A program made the translations under genes and the position numbers. A stretch of DNA of 27,955 nt, taken from contig CAZOIM010000019.1 in NCBI GenBank assembly GCA_964579855.1, forward strand, positions 1 through 27,955. The letters run 5' to 3'. Within the stretch, counting starts at the first letter, position 1. Each line of letters starts with the position of its first letter. Shown here in pieces: positions 15,485 to 22,775 of this stretch. The notes under the pieces were generated by a model. The model did not search any database, was not told the DNA's origin, and was given only the letters and a program-made list of their open reading frames with translations. The stretch comes from JADGQA01 sp964579855 (GTDB lineage: Bacteria; Bacteroidota; Ignavibacteria; UBA10030).

Positions 15485-15520
15485 AGTTGTAATAGCCGGG
15501 GTTAAAGACCCGGCGCAACT
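15485..15520. repeat. GC-rich stem-loop at the gap edge, REP-like
   Basis: GCCGGG (15495-15500) and CCCGGC (15509-15514) pair around an 8-nt loop. An outer AGTTG (15485-15489) / CAACT (15516-15520) stem lies beyond an asymmetric internal loop. Palindromes of this kind are often dispersed in genomes, and its position 32 bp from an assembly break fits a repeated sequence. Only one copy is visible here. Confidence 0.4.
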
Positions 15521-15532
15521 ATGTGATCCATC

Positions 15533-15567
15533 AAAAGAAAAATCCCCGCCGGAGAAACAAGCGGGGA
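15533..15567 (-). terminator. Intrinsic terminator of the large subtilase gene
   Basis: On the minus strand, TCCCCGC pairs with GCGGGGA around an 11-nt loop and is followed directly by TTTTTCTTTT. It lies 50 nt after the stop codon of the 1018-aa subtilase, with stem and T-tract in the correct order for that strand. Confidence 0.8.
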
Positions 15568-15616
15568 CTTCGACTCAATATCAGGAGTCGATGAATCCTG
15601 GTTCTTGCTGTTGTCC

Positions 15617-18600
15617 TTACTTGATGAGAACCATTTTTTTGACTTCAACAAATCTTTTTTCTGCATTGCTCGCGGGAATCGCCTCGATCCGGTAGAAGTA
15701 AATTCCGGAGGGGACAGTTCCACCCCAAACCTGCGCATAGGATCCGGCATCGAATTCCTTGTTCACGACTTCTGCAATTTGTTGACCCAATATGTTGTAA
15801 ACCGTAAGCCTGATTCTGCTTCTGGAAGGTACCTGAAATCGAATTGTCGTCGTTGGATTGAACGGGTTTGGGTAATTCTGCTCAAGTACAAAAGATGTCG
15901 GTTGATTCGATTTCGCCGGTACTGTGAACGTCGGTATGTTTCCGCTATAAATCAGAACCTCTCCAAAACTCGTGACCATCCAACCGGCGGTTGTGTCGAC
16001 AAATGTTCCATGGAATATCGACCCTGCGAATGGAAATGTTGTTTGAGATTCCCATGTAGTTCCTCTGTCTCTGCTCAAGTAAGGATTTGATGCATCGGCA
16101 ATCCACGCATTTGATGTTCCCGAAAGGTATGACAGGTTTGTTATTGCCTGCGTTGTCGGACTTGGTCGTGGCAACCATGTCGCTCCACCGTCGGTACTCA
16201 CCGAAAGCGCGCCGTCGAGATATCCCACCAATCCATTCAAGTTGTCCGAGAAAGAAATTGCAACGCTTCCGGAATCCGGGGTTGTTCCGGACTGCCATGT
16301 CGTTCCACCGTCCGTAGTTCTCCAAATCCTGTTCTTGTTTGTGCCGAACCAGCCGTGTGTTTGATCCGTCCAAGTAAAAGCATTGTTCCAACCTGCTTCA
16401 CCTGACAACCCACCAGGTTCATTCGCAAAATGTGTCCAATGCAGGCCACCATCTGTGGTTTTGAGTACAACGAATTTTCCGCCGGCGGCAGGATCGCCAA
16501 GGGCATATCCGGTAAGATTCGGAAAGATCTTGATTCCGTCAATAAACGGACTCAGGGGAACCGGGTACGACTGTTCGGACCATGTCGATCCACCATTGGT
16601 TGTCGCAAATATTCTTCCATCTCCCGGGCTGGATATTCCCGAACCTACCCAGGCACGATTCGAGTCGATGGCACTTATGCAGTAGAGATCAATTCCTGGT
16701 AGGTTTCCGGTCACATCCGTCCACGTTGTTCCACCGTCCAGCGATCGAAGGACAACCGGGGATGTCTGATTTCCATCCCCGCCTGCTGTCCAAATTGTAT
16801 TCCTATCAACAGCACAGACACTCCACAGAGCAGTAAACGTTGGGGTTTGGACTTCTGCCCATTGTGGAGCGGTGGGGAAGACGTTGATCCGGTAATCGTA
16901 TGCATCGTGCTCTATGTTGCTTCCGGCGATATCCGTCCAATCAATTCTCGCGAGGACCGCCTTCGAAGCAGTCATCGACCCTACGGAGAAGAAGAGCGGC
17001 GGCAAGATGAGTGAGTCACCGCTTGTGAGAGATACCGGACCTGTTGCTCCCTGGAGCGGCTGCAGCACCGGATCGTTGGAGGAGACGACAAACGAAAGGT
17101 TGTTCGCCGTCGCTGACAAGATATTTTGAACCGTCATATTCAGAACGACCGTATCACCCGGCAGGAACAGTTTGCTCCCTCCCGGAGTGAGGAGAGAGGA
17201 ACTGAGGATCTCGAGACCCGCGTGTGTTTCTGAAAGAGCTCGCCCAAAGTTGATGCGACCGTGTCCCATCCAGGGATCGATTGAATCCGAAGACATGCGG
17301 ATTTGCGTTGCTACCTGCTGTGGCGTCCACGTTTTGTGAAGAGATTTTACAAGCCCCGCCAGACCAACGGTAAGAGGGGTAGCAAAGGAAGTTCCGTCTC
17401 CAACGGTACCTGTTCCACCTGCGCCTGGAAAAGCGCCCCAAATATTTGTGCCTGGTGCGTACACGGGAACAGTCAGGCCAGAATTGGAAAAGGAAGCCCG
17501 TGTGTCGCTTCCTGAATTTACGGCGCCGACGGCGAGGGCATTACGGTAATTCGCCGGATACTCGGGCAGGTAATCGCTGATGGTAGCGTCATTTCCTGCG
17601 GCCACGACGACGAGAGCGCCTGCCTGCGCAGCCGCATCGATGACATCCTGTTCAAATTTCGAAGCGGCCCCCGTTCGACCCCAGCTGCAGTTGATTATCT
17701 TTGCTCCGTTTGCGTAAGCATACTGAATTCCTTCATAGCCAAATTCAATATCAAGGTCGGTTTGGGGTGCGCCGGCGTTGATCACCATCAGGCGGCAGTT
17801 CCAACCTGAGCCCGCCATTCCGGAACTATTATTCGTCACCGCCCCAAAAAGACTTGCTGTCGCTGTGCCGTGATTTCCATTCTCCAGTGTGGCGGCAAGT
17901 CCGACTGGGTTGTTTGTATTGTTGGCGAAATTCCAGCCGATGACGTCATCGACAAAACCATTATTATCATCATCGACCCCATTATCATCTCCACCAGAAC
18001 CGGACGATGTTGCCTCGAATTTTCTGTCGTGGTTCGCATCTTCCGCCGGATTTACCCAGAGATTTGGCTGAATGTCGGGGTGCAGCCAATACGTTCCTCC
18101 GTCGACATCAGCAATAACAAGGTTTGTGTCTCCTTTAGTTATTGCCCATCCTGCCGGTGCGTTCATCTGGTTGAAATAAAGAGCTTGATGGGCGGTGTAA
18201 TCGATATCGTTCGGAGTGTCGAAGATGTGGTTGATATATTTAGGTTCTGCATATTCGAATTCGCCGCTTGCATCGAGCTTCTTTGCGACCGCCACCGGGT
18301 CCTGGCCAGCTCCAATTGTCGCAAAATAGATCTGAGAAACATCGACCGCTCCCGGTCTTGCCTTGTTCAGGGCAAGAGAATGTGTCGCGGGGAATGCCCT
18401 CTTGAGCGAAAGAATACCGGACTTCTTGAGCACCAGACTCGATCTGCCGCTTCCCTTCAACAATCCAGAAGAAGGAATCAATGAGCCGCTTTTTAGTTTG
18501 ATCACAACGATATCGGGGACGACTCGAGTAGAAATGCTTGACTGAGAACGAGACTGCGATTTCGTTCCAGAACCCGATCCCGGTCCCATGCTCAGGCTGG

Positions 18601-18673
18601 CGCTGAATGGAATGGCTACGAGCAACATTCCGACCATAATACTCAAAGATGCTTTGGACATAGAACGAATCAT
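15617..18673 (-). CDS. Large subtilisin-like peptidase (S8) with Asp-box repeats and T9SS sorting domain
   Basis: The product is a 1018-aa secreted protease. A signal peptide (about 1-28) precedes a fervidolysin-like prodomain (about 48-150). The S8 domain follows, with catalytic Asp191 (ADVDGGTYWLHPD), His268 (NGNHGTATA), Asn361 (AAGND) and Ser429 (GDGTSFATP). Between Asp and His, an acidic run DDNGVDDDNNGFVDD (229-243) looks like a calcium loop. About residues 610-900 hold at least five Asp-box/Ycf48-like repeats (SLDGGTTW, TNGGSTW, TDGGLHW, TDGGTTW, TDGGATW) that probably form a beta-propeller. The C-terminal 85 residues are a Por sorting domain (LEQNYPNPFNPTTTIRF, YNILGQQIAEV, GIYFYRIEA). 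The ATG at 18673 has a weak ribosome site; an in-frame ATG at 18661 is also possible. It is monocistronic, with a terminator downstream. Confidence 0.92.
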   Translation of the reverse strand: MIRSMSKASLSIMVGMLLVAIPFSASLSMGPGSGSGTKSQSRSQSSISTRVVPDIVVIKLKSGSLIPSSGLLKGSGRSSLVLKKSGILSLKRAFPATHSLALNKARPGAVDVSQIYFATIGAGQDPVAVAKKLDASGEFEYAEPKYINHIFDTPNDIDYTAHQALYFNQMNAPAGWAITKGDTNLVIADVDGGTYWLHPDIQPNLWVNPAEDANHDRKFEATSSGSGGDDNGVDDDNNGFVDDVIGWNFANNTNNPVGLAATLENGNHGTATASLFGAVTNNSSGMAGSGWNCRLMVINAGAPQTDLDIEFGYEGIQYAYANGAKIINCSWGRTGAASKFEQDVIDAAAQAGALVVVAAGNDATISDYLPEYPANYRNALAVGAVNSGSDTRASFSNSGLTVPVYAPGTNIWGAFPGAGGTGTVGDGTSFATPLTVGLAGLVKSLHKTWTPQQVATQIRMSSDSIDPWMGHGRINFGRALSETHAGLEILSSSLLTPGGSKLFLPGDTVVLNMTVQNILSATANNLSFVVSSNDPVLQPLQGATGPVSLTSGDSLILPPLFFSVGSMTASKAVLARIDWTDIAGSNIEHDAYDYRINVFPTAPQWAEVQTPTFTALWSVCAVDRNTIWTAGGDGNQTSPVVLRSLDGGTTWTDVTGNLPGIDLYCISAIDSNRAWVGSGISSPGDGRIFATTNGGSTWSEQSYPVPLSPFIDGIKIFPNLTGYALGDPAAGGKFVVLKTTDGGLHWTHFANEPGGLSGEAGWNNAFTWTDQTHGWFGTNKNRIWRTTDGGTTWQSGTTPDSGSVAISFSDNLNGLVGYLDGALSVSTDGGATWLPRPSPTTQAITNLSYLSGTSNAWIADASNPYLSRDRGTTWESQTTFPFAGSIFHGTFVDTTAGWMVTSFGEVLIYSGNIPTFTVPAKSNQPTSFVLEQNYPNPFNPTTTIRFQVPSRSRIRLTVYNILGQQIAEVVNKEFDAGSYAQVWGGTVPSGIYFYRIEAIPASNAEKRFVEVKKMVLIK

Positions 18674-18714
18674 AAGGTATATTCACGCATTATTGATCTT
18701 CAGTACCTTGAAAC

Positions 18715-18913
18715 GACGGACTTTATAAACATAACCTATTTTCCTCTAACGTCACACGGTTTCGAAAGTTCCCCCAAATCGGCCATTGCCACACGAAAGA
18801 CATGAATACGACTCTCTTTCCTCCTGCATAAGGTCGTGATTGACCGTCACTCGTCGGTTGATTGTCCTCACATTTGTGGGTATCTTATAAGCAGATTGAT
18901 GATAAAGTCCGTC
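18715..18913. repeat. 12-bp perfect inverted repeats bounding 199 bp
   Basis: GACGGACTTTAT (18715-18726) recurs as its reverse complement ATAAAGTCCGTC (18902-18913). No clear target-site duplication flanks the pair and no ORF lies between them. It could be a small non-autonomous element or chance. Confidence 0.3.
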
Positions 18914-18941
18914 AAAGAACGACAGGATGCCAGGTTTTCAC

Positions 18942-18969
18942 AATCGTCACTCGTAAATCGCCAATCGAA
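18942..18969 (+). repeat. Four 7-bp tandem units of type AATCGNN
   Basis: The units read AATCGTC, ACTCGTA, AATCGCC and AATCGAA in exact 7-bp register. They end 8 nt before the start of a short open frame. A related set follows that frame at 19086-19113. Confidence 0.6.
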
Positions 18970-18977
18970 AATTTCTT

Positions 18978-19082
18978 ATGTCTCTCTCAAAAAATGCTAG
19001 GATCAGGATACTCATCGCTGCGGCATTGATCATCGGCTGGGTTATCGTTGTTTTCTTCCGCTCAGGAACGGCGTGGGGGTAG
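18978..19082 (+). CDS. Possible 34-aa single-helix membrane peptide
   Basis: A short frame encodes MSLSKNARIRILIAAALIIG followed by WVIVVFFRSGTAWG. It has a basic N-terminus, about 18 hydrophobic residues that could span a membrane, and a short tail. The composition is what a small membrane protein would have. However, no convincing ribosome site precedes the ATG, no family is recognised, and the frame is enclosed by 7-bp repeats. It may be a chance frame. It sits alone between the divergent subtilase and acyltransferase genes. Confidence 0.3.
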   Translation: MSLSKNARIRILIAAALIIGWVIVVFFRSGTAWG

Positions 19083-19085
19083 GAA

Positions 19086-19113
19086 AATTGCGAATTTTCA
19101 ATTGTCAATTGGG
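19086..19113 (+). repeat. Four 7-bp tandem units of type AATTNNN
   Basis: AATTGCG, AATTTTC, AATTGTC and AATTGGG follow one another in 7-bp register, starting 3 nt after the stop of the short frame. They are similar to, but distinct from, the AATCGNN set on its other side. The remaining 18674-19238 interval shows no other gene. Confidence 0.6.
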
Positions 19114-19238
19114 GAACGGAAAAACGATTTGCAGTGAACTCATCATTTCTGAGTGATTATCGTATGATTTGATTCCCCGGTTTTCAAATTCAGTTCGGCA
19201 ATTAGAATTTGACGTTTGGCAATCCCACGCTCTCACGT

Positions 19239-20393
19239 ATGGCTGATACTTCCTCTTCCGATTCACGCCTCCTCTCTCTCGACGTTTTTCGCGGTGCAAC
19301 GATTGCCGGCATGGTGATGGTTAATAATCCCGGCGACTGGAGCCATATTTATGCGCCGTGGAGGCATTCAGCATGGGACGGCTGGACCTACACCGACACG
19401 GTCTTCCCTTTCTTTCTCTGGATCGTCGGTGTCGCGATGATGTTCTCCTTTGCGAAGAGAATCGAGCGGGGTGAGGCAAAGGGAACGCTTGCGATGCATA
19501 TCCTGCGCCGTTCTCTCATCATTTTTGCGCTCGGACTTTTCATTGCGGGCTTTCCATTCGGTCTGGCTTTCGGGGAAAAATTTTCGCTCTCAACGCTTCG
19601 CATCCCCGGAGTTCTTCAACGAATTGCGATATGTTATTTCATTGCGGGTGCGTTGGTTTTAAATTTTTCGATGCGCATCCAAATTGGAATCACCTTCTCA
19701 TTACTCGCTCTTTACTGGATTCTCGTCAAAACTGTCAGTGTTCCAGGCTTTGGTGTGGGTGTTTGGACTCCCACAGGAAACCTGGCGTGGTACATCGACT
19801 CCCACTTGCTGAACGGACACACCTGGACGGGTGCCCCGGTTCCCGGATTCGATCCCGAGGGAATACTCAGTACGCTTCCCGCCATTGCGACAATTATGTT
19901 TGGCGTGTTCACCGGTTCTTTTTTGCGCACAGAGCGCTCACGGGAAGAAAAGGCATTATGGATGTTCTTCACGGGGAGCATTCTCATGCTTCTTGGTGTT
20001 ATCACGGACCATTGGCTTCCGATGAACAAGAATATGTGGACAAGTTCATACGCCGTCTTTATGGCCGGACTCGCTTTGAATGTTCTCGCTTGTCTCTACT
20101 GGATCATCGACATCAAAGGATGGTCCTTATGGTCGAAACCGTTTGCCATATTTGGCCTGAACGCCATTACTGTGTATGTGCTGAGCGAACTGCTGGCTGA
20201 ACTCGGCTGGTTTATCAAGATTCCCAGATCGGGTGGAACGCCGGTTTCTCTGCAGGAATGGTATTATCAGAACTTCTTCGCCCATCTCGCCAATCCGATG
20301 ACCGCTTCATTCCTCCACTCCATCGCATTCATGCTCACGATGTATGTCGTCGCCTACGGGATGAACAAGATGAAATGGGTAGTCAAAGTTTAA
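19239..20393 (+). CDS. DUF5009 / heparan-alpha-glucosaminide N-acetyltransferase-like membrane protein
   Basis: A 384-aa polytopic inner-membrane protein of the HGSNAT/NagX group. The N-terminal signature RLLSLDVFRGATIAGMVMVN, then WDGWTYTDTVFPFFLWIVGV and LRIPGVLQRIAICYFIAG, are diagnostic. About ten hydrophobic helices follow, ending with PFAIFGLNAITVYVLSELLA. Human HGSNAT acetylates lysosomal glucosamine termini; bacterial relatives are thought to acylate sugars, but substrates are mostly unproven. I start at the ATG at 19239 because the conserved region begins 10 residues later. A TTG 30 nt upstream is possible, and no strong ribosome site is seen for either. Its stop overlaps the next start (TAATG), so the CDF gene is probably translated by coupling. 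Confidence 0.87.
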   Translation: MADTSSSDSRLLSLDVFRGATIAGMVMVNNPGDWSHIYAPWRHSAWDGWTYTDTVFPFFLWIVGVAMMFSFAKRIERGEAKGTLAMHILRRSLIIFALGLFIAGFPFGLAFGEKFSLSTLRIPGVLQRIAICYFIAGALVLNFSMRIQIGITFSLLALYWILVKTVSVPGFGVGVWTPTGNLAWYIDSHLLNGHTWTGAPVPGFDPEGILSTLPAIATIMFGVFTGSFLRTERSREEKALWMFFTGSILMLLGVITDHWLPMNKNMWTSSYAVFMAGLALNVLACLYWIIDIKGWSLWSKPFAIFGLNAITVYVLSELLAELGWFIKIPRSGGTPVSLQEWYYQNFFAHLANPMTASFLHSIAFMLTMYVVAYGMNKMKWVVKV

Positions 20394-21367
20394 TGGGCTC
20401 ATACTCCGGAATCTCCATGACCCAGCCATCCCGCAATTTGGTTCTCGAACAACTTCAGCAATCGCACAACCAGCAGAAATTTGCGATTCGTCTTTCGCTC
20501 CTCGTTGGATTTCTGATGTTGATCGGCAAGGGATACGCCTATCTCATCACAGGCTCTGCCGCCATCCTCTCGGATGCCGCCGAATCGGTTGTTCACGTTG
20601 TCGCGGTCAGCTTCGCAGCATACAGCCTGTGGTTAAGCGTGCGACCAGCCGATGAAAGCCATCCGTATGGTCACGAAAAAATAAGTTTCTTCTCTGCGGG
20701 CACCGAAGGAGCGATGATCGTCCTGGCTGCGTTCTACATCATTTATGAAGCTATTCATAAGTGGCTGCACGGACTTCAGCTTGAGAATCTCGGCGAAGGG
20801 ACTTTGTTTACCGCGGCCGCGACATTGATCAATGCGGCTCTTGGAGGTTATCTTGTCTGGCAAGGAAAGAAATACAAATCGCTGATCCTCATCGCGAACG
20901 GGAAGCACGTGCTGACCGATTCGTGGACAAGCCTCGGCGTTATCGTTGGCTTGGTCCTGGTGATGTTGACCGGATGGCTCCCCTTCGACCCTATCTTGGC
21001 AATCCTCGTAGCGCTTAATATTCTCTGGTCCGGCGGAAAACTGATCCGCCAATCGGTGGGGGGGTTGATGGATGAACGGGATCCGAAGGTTGAGCAGCAG
21101 CTGCGACGTGCTTTGAACGAAGAGACGAGCAAACGCGGACTCGATTACCACGAATTCAGATCGCGGAGTACCGGCACATCGGTTTGGGTTGATGTTCATT
21201 TACTCTTTCCAGCGAACACGACAATTGAACAGGCCCATTGGCAGGCGACTGAGATTGAAGGTGCGATCAAGACAAAGATGTCAGTACCGGTCAGGTTCAC
21301 CACCCACCTCGAGCCGATCGAACACCACGATGAAACTCATCAAAGATTAAAGTCAGAGGGTGACTAG
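20393..21367 (+). CDS. Cation diffusion facilitator (CDF) family metal efflux protein
   Basis: The 324-aa inner-membrane antiporter should export divalent metal (Zn2+, Fe2+, Co2+ or Mn2+) in exchange for protons. Six helices are visible. Helix 2 carries SDAAES (Asp61, Glu64), the loop has HPYGHEK (90-96), and helix 5 carries HVLTDSWTS with metal ligands His172 and Asp176. A C-terminal cytoplasmic domain (VGGLMDERDPKVEQQLRRAL through VRFTTHLEP) matches the regulatory ferredoxin-like fold of CDFs. The first site has Ser in place of the second Asp/His of YiiP or ZitB, so metal specificity cannot be assigned. The start is the ATG at 20393, overlapping the previous stop by one base. ATG at 20417 is an alternative. 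A Spy-like periplasmic gene 560 bp downstream supports a metal-stress role. Confidence 0.9.
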   Translation: MGSYSGISMTQPSRNLVLEQLQQSHNQQKFAIRLSLLVGFLMLIGKGYAYLITGSAAILSDAAESVVHVVAVSFAAYSLWLSVRPADESHPYGHEKISFFSAGTEGAMIVLAAFYIIYEAIHKWLHGLQLENLGEGTLFTAAATLINAALGGYLVWQGKKYKSLILIANGKHVLTDSWTSLGVIVGLVLVMLTGWLPFDPILAILVALNILWSGGKLIRQSVGGLMDERDPKVEQQLRRALNEETSKRGLDYHEFRSRSTGTSVWVDVHLLFPANTTIEQAHWQATEIEGAIKTKMSVPVRFTTHLEPIEHHDETHQRLKSEGD

Positions 21368-21474
21368 CAGCGAGACAGAATCTCTTTTCTCCATTTGTAA
21401 CGAACCGCTTGTTGAACGCCCTCAGGAACGTTGTATGTTGACCCGTTGTTGGCACGAAGAGGAGAGTATGGTCA

Positions 21475-21867
21475 ATGATCGTTCGGAGGACATCAAGACT
21501 GCTTCACAGTGTGACCCTCACAGGATGCATAGTGCTTGTTCTCCCGTTTTCATTCATCCTGCACGAATCGGGTGGCAGCACAATTTCCCGGACAGGAATG
21601 ACTCATTCCTGTGCAGCAGCGTCATCCACAAATGCCGACGATGAATCGGGAAAGACCCCTGCCAAATCGTGCCCCGTCATGGAGTTTCGCGCTGGATTGG
21701 CCCTTCTTTCTCTGAAATCATCCCCCAAGATACTGATGGACGCACCCGCAACAGCTGCTTCCGTGACTTCGATGCCATCCTTGTCAATCCCTCCAAGGAC
21801 TGTATTCAGAGCCGTTCCGTCTCAATCGACACCCAAACTTGCTTTCCTAGGTGTTCTTCGCATTTGA
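21475..21867 (+). CDS. Small secreted Cys-containing protein, unknown, in metal locus
   Basis: This 130-aa frame begins with a basic, hydrophobic leader (MIVRRTSRLLHSVTLTGCIV followed by LVLPFSFIL) that could be a signal peptide or anchor. A low-complexity Ser/Ala/Pro-rich region follows with two cysteines spaced 22 residues apart (THSCAAASS and AKSCPVMEF). GGAG lies 10 nt before the ATG. Another frame starting at an ATG at 21468 overlaps it but lacks any protein-like features. I recognise no family. Position between a CDF exporter and a Spy-like protein, 59 nt before the latter, suggests an accessory role in metal handling, but this is inference. Confidence 0.5.
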   Translation: MIVRRTSRLLHSVTLTGCIVLVLPFSFILHESGGSTISRTGMTHSCAAASSTNADDESGKTPAKSCPVMEFRAGLALLSLKSSPKILMDAPATAASVTSMPSLSIPPRTVFRAVPSQSTPKLAFLGVLRI

Positions 21868-21926
21868 GAGTCGTTTGCTTTCCTGTTGATCAATCCTAAC
21901 AATTAAGAACTCACAATGGAGATTCT

Positions 21927-22649
21927 ATGAAAACGAGAATTATCGTCATTGCCATGATTTGTTCCATAGCGGCCACAGTACACGCGCAGAACACCATCAT
22001 TGCACAATTCCTTCACGACCAACCGATTCAGGATTCAGTCATCACCATCATCGTCCACAACCACCCGCTCATGTCGAAATTAATCGACAAGATCAGCGAG
22101 GATCCCCAGCTTCACGAAATGGTCATACAACATCTCTCAAGACTCTTGAAGGAAAAACCGGATGGGAACGGGGATCACAATCACGAGTCGCACGAAACGA
22201 TGAGCCACTACGCCGGCGATGAAACAAGGGAAATCAAAGCTCTCTCCCAATCGGAGGTAGACGGTTTGCGCAAAGGAGAAGGGATTGGCTTCGCAATGGC
22301 CGCAGAACTAAACCACTATCCGGGACCACGCCACATCCTGGATCTTGCAGAACAGCTTCAACTTACAGATGTACAAAAGAAAGCCATTCAGAAAGCTTTC
22401 GACAGGATGCACGTGGAAGCAGTAAAACTTGGCAGTCAGCTTGTAAAACAAGAGCGTTTGCTCGACAAGGCTTTTGCTTCTTTGACGATCACGCAAAAAA
22501 CACTCTCACAGATGACGGAGGGGATCGAAAGGTTGAGAGGTCGACTGCGAAGCGTACATCTCGCCGCACATCTTGAGACCCGGAACGTGTTGACGCCGCA
22601 ACAAATCGATTCCTATGACCGACATAGAGGCTATTCATCCGGTATGTAG
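21927..22649 (+). CDS. Spy/CpxP/ZraP-like periplasmic protein with His-rich linker
   Basis: The product is a 240-aa exported protein (signal peptide ending at VHAQ, residue 21). The N-terminal region (about 25-85) is helical (HDQPIQDSVITIIVHNHPLM, PQLHEMVIQHLSRLL). Next comes a linker rich in His, Asp and Glu (DGNGDHNHESHETMSHY) suited to metal binding. The C-terminal half is a Spy/CpxP-type four-helix unit with both LTxxQ landmarks: LQLTDVQKKAIQKAFDRM and VLTPQQIDSYDRHRGY. Relatives are periplasmic chaperones or zinc/copper sensors induced by envelope or metal stress. GGAG 8 nt before the ATG gives a good ribosome site. It is the last gene of a run that includes a CDF exporter. Confidence 0.82.
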   Translation: MKTRIIVIAMICSIAATVHAQNTIIAQFLHDQPIQDSVITIIVHNHPLMSKLIDKISEDPQLHEMVIQHLSRLLKEKPDGNGDHNHESHETMSHYAGDETREIKALSQSEVDGLRKGEGIGFAMAAELNHYPGPRHILDLAEQLQLTDVQKKAIQKAFDRMHVEAVKLGSQLVKQERLLDKAFASLTITQKTLSQMTEGIERLRGRLRSVHLAAHLETRNVLTPQQIDSYDRHRGYSSGM

Positions 22650-22679
22650 TTACAAGTGAGGCAAACAAGTTGGAATCGG

Positions 22680-22732
22680 GACAGGGGGCAGAAATCGAGA
22701 TTCGATGAGAATTTAGGATTTCTGGCCCTGTC
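22680..22732. terminator. Long imperfect stem-loop between convergent genes (bidirectional terminator candidate)
   Basis: GACAGGGGGCAGAAATC (22680-22696) pairs with GATTTCTGGCCCTGTC (22717-22732): 7 bp, a 2x1 internal loop, then 8 bp, with ATTC/GAAT adding pairs inside the loop. It sits between the converging Spy-like and DUF5916 genes. No T-tract follows on either strand, so it may instead be a dispersed repeat. Confidence 0.45.
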
Positions 22733-22775
22733 GGGTTTGTTCGGCGCCACGATTGGGCATGAAGGACTGTTCCTT

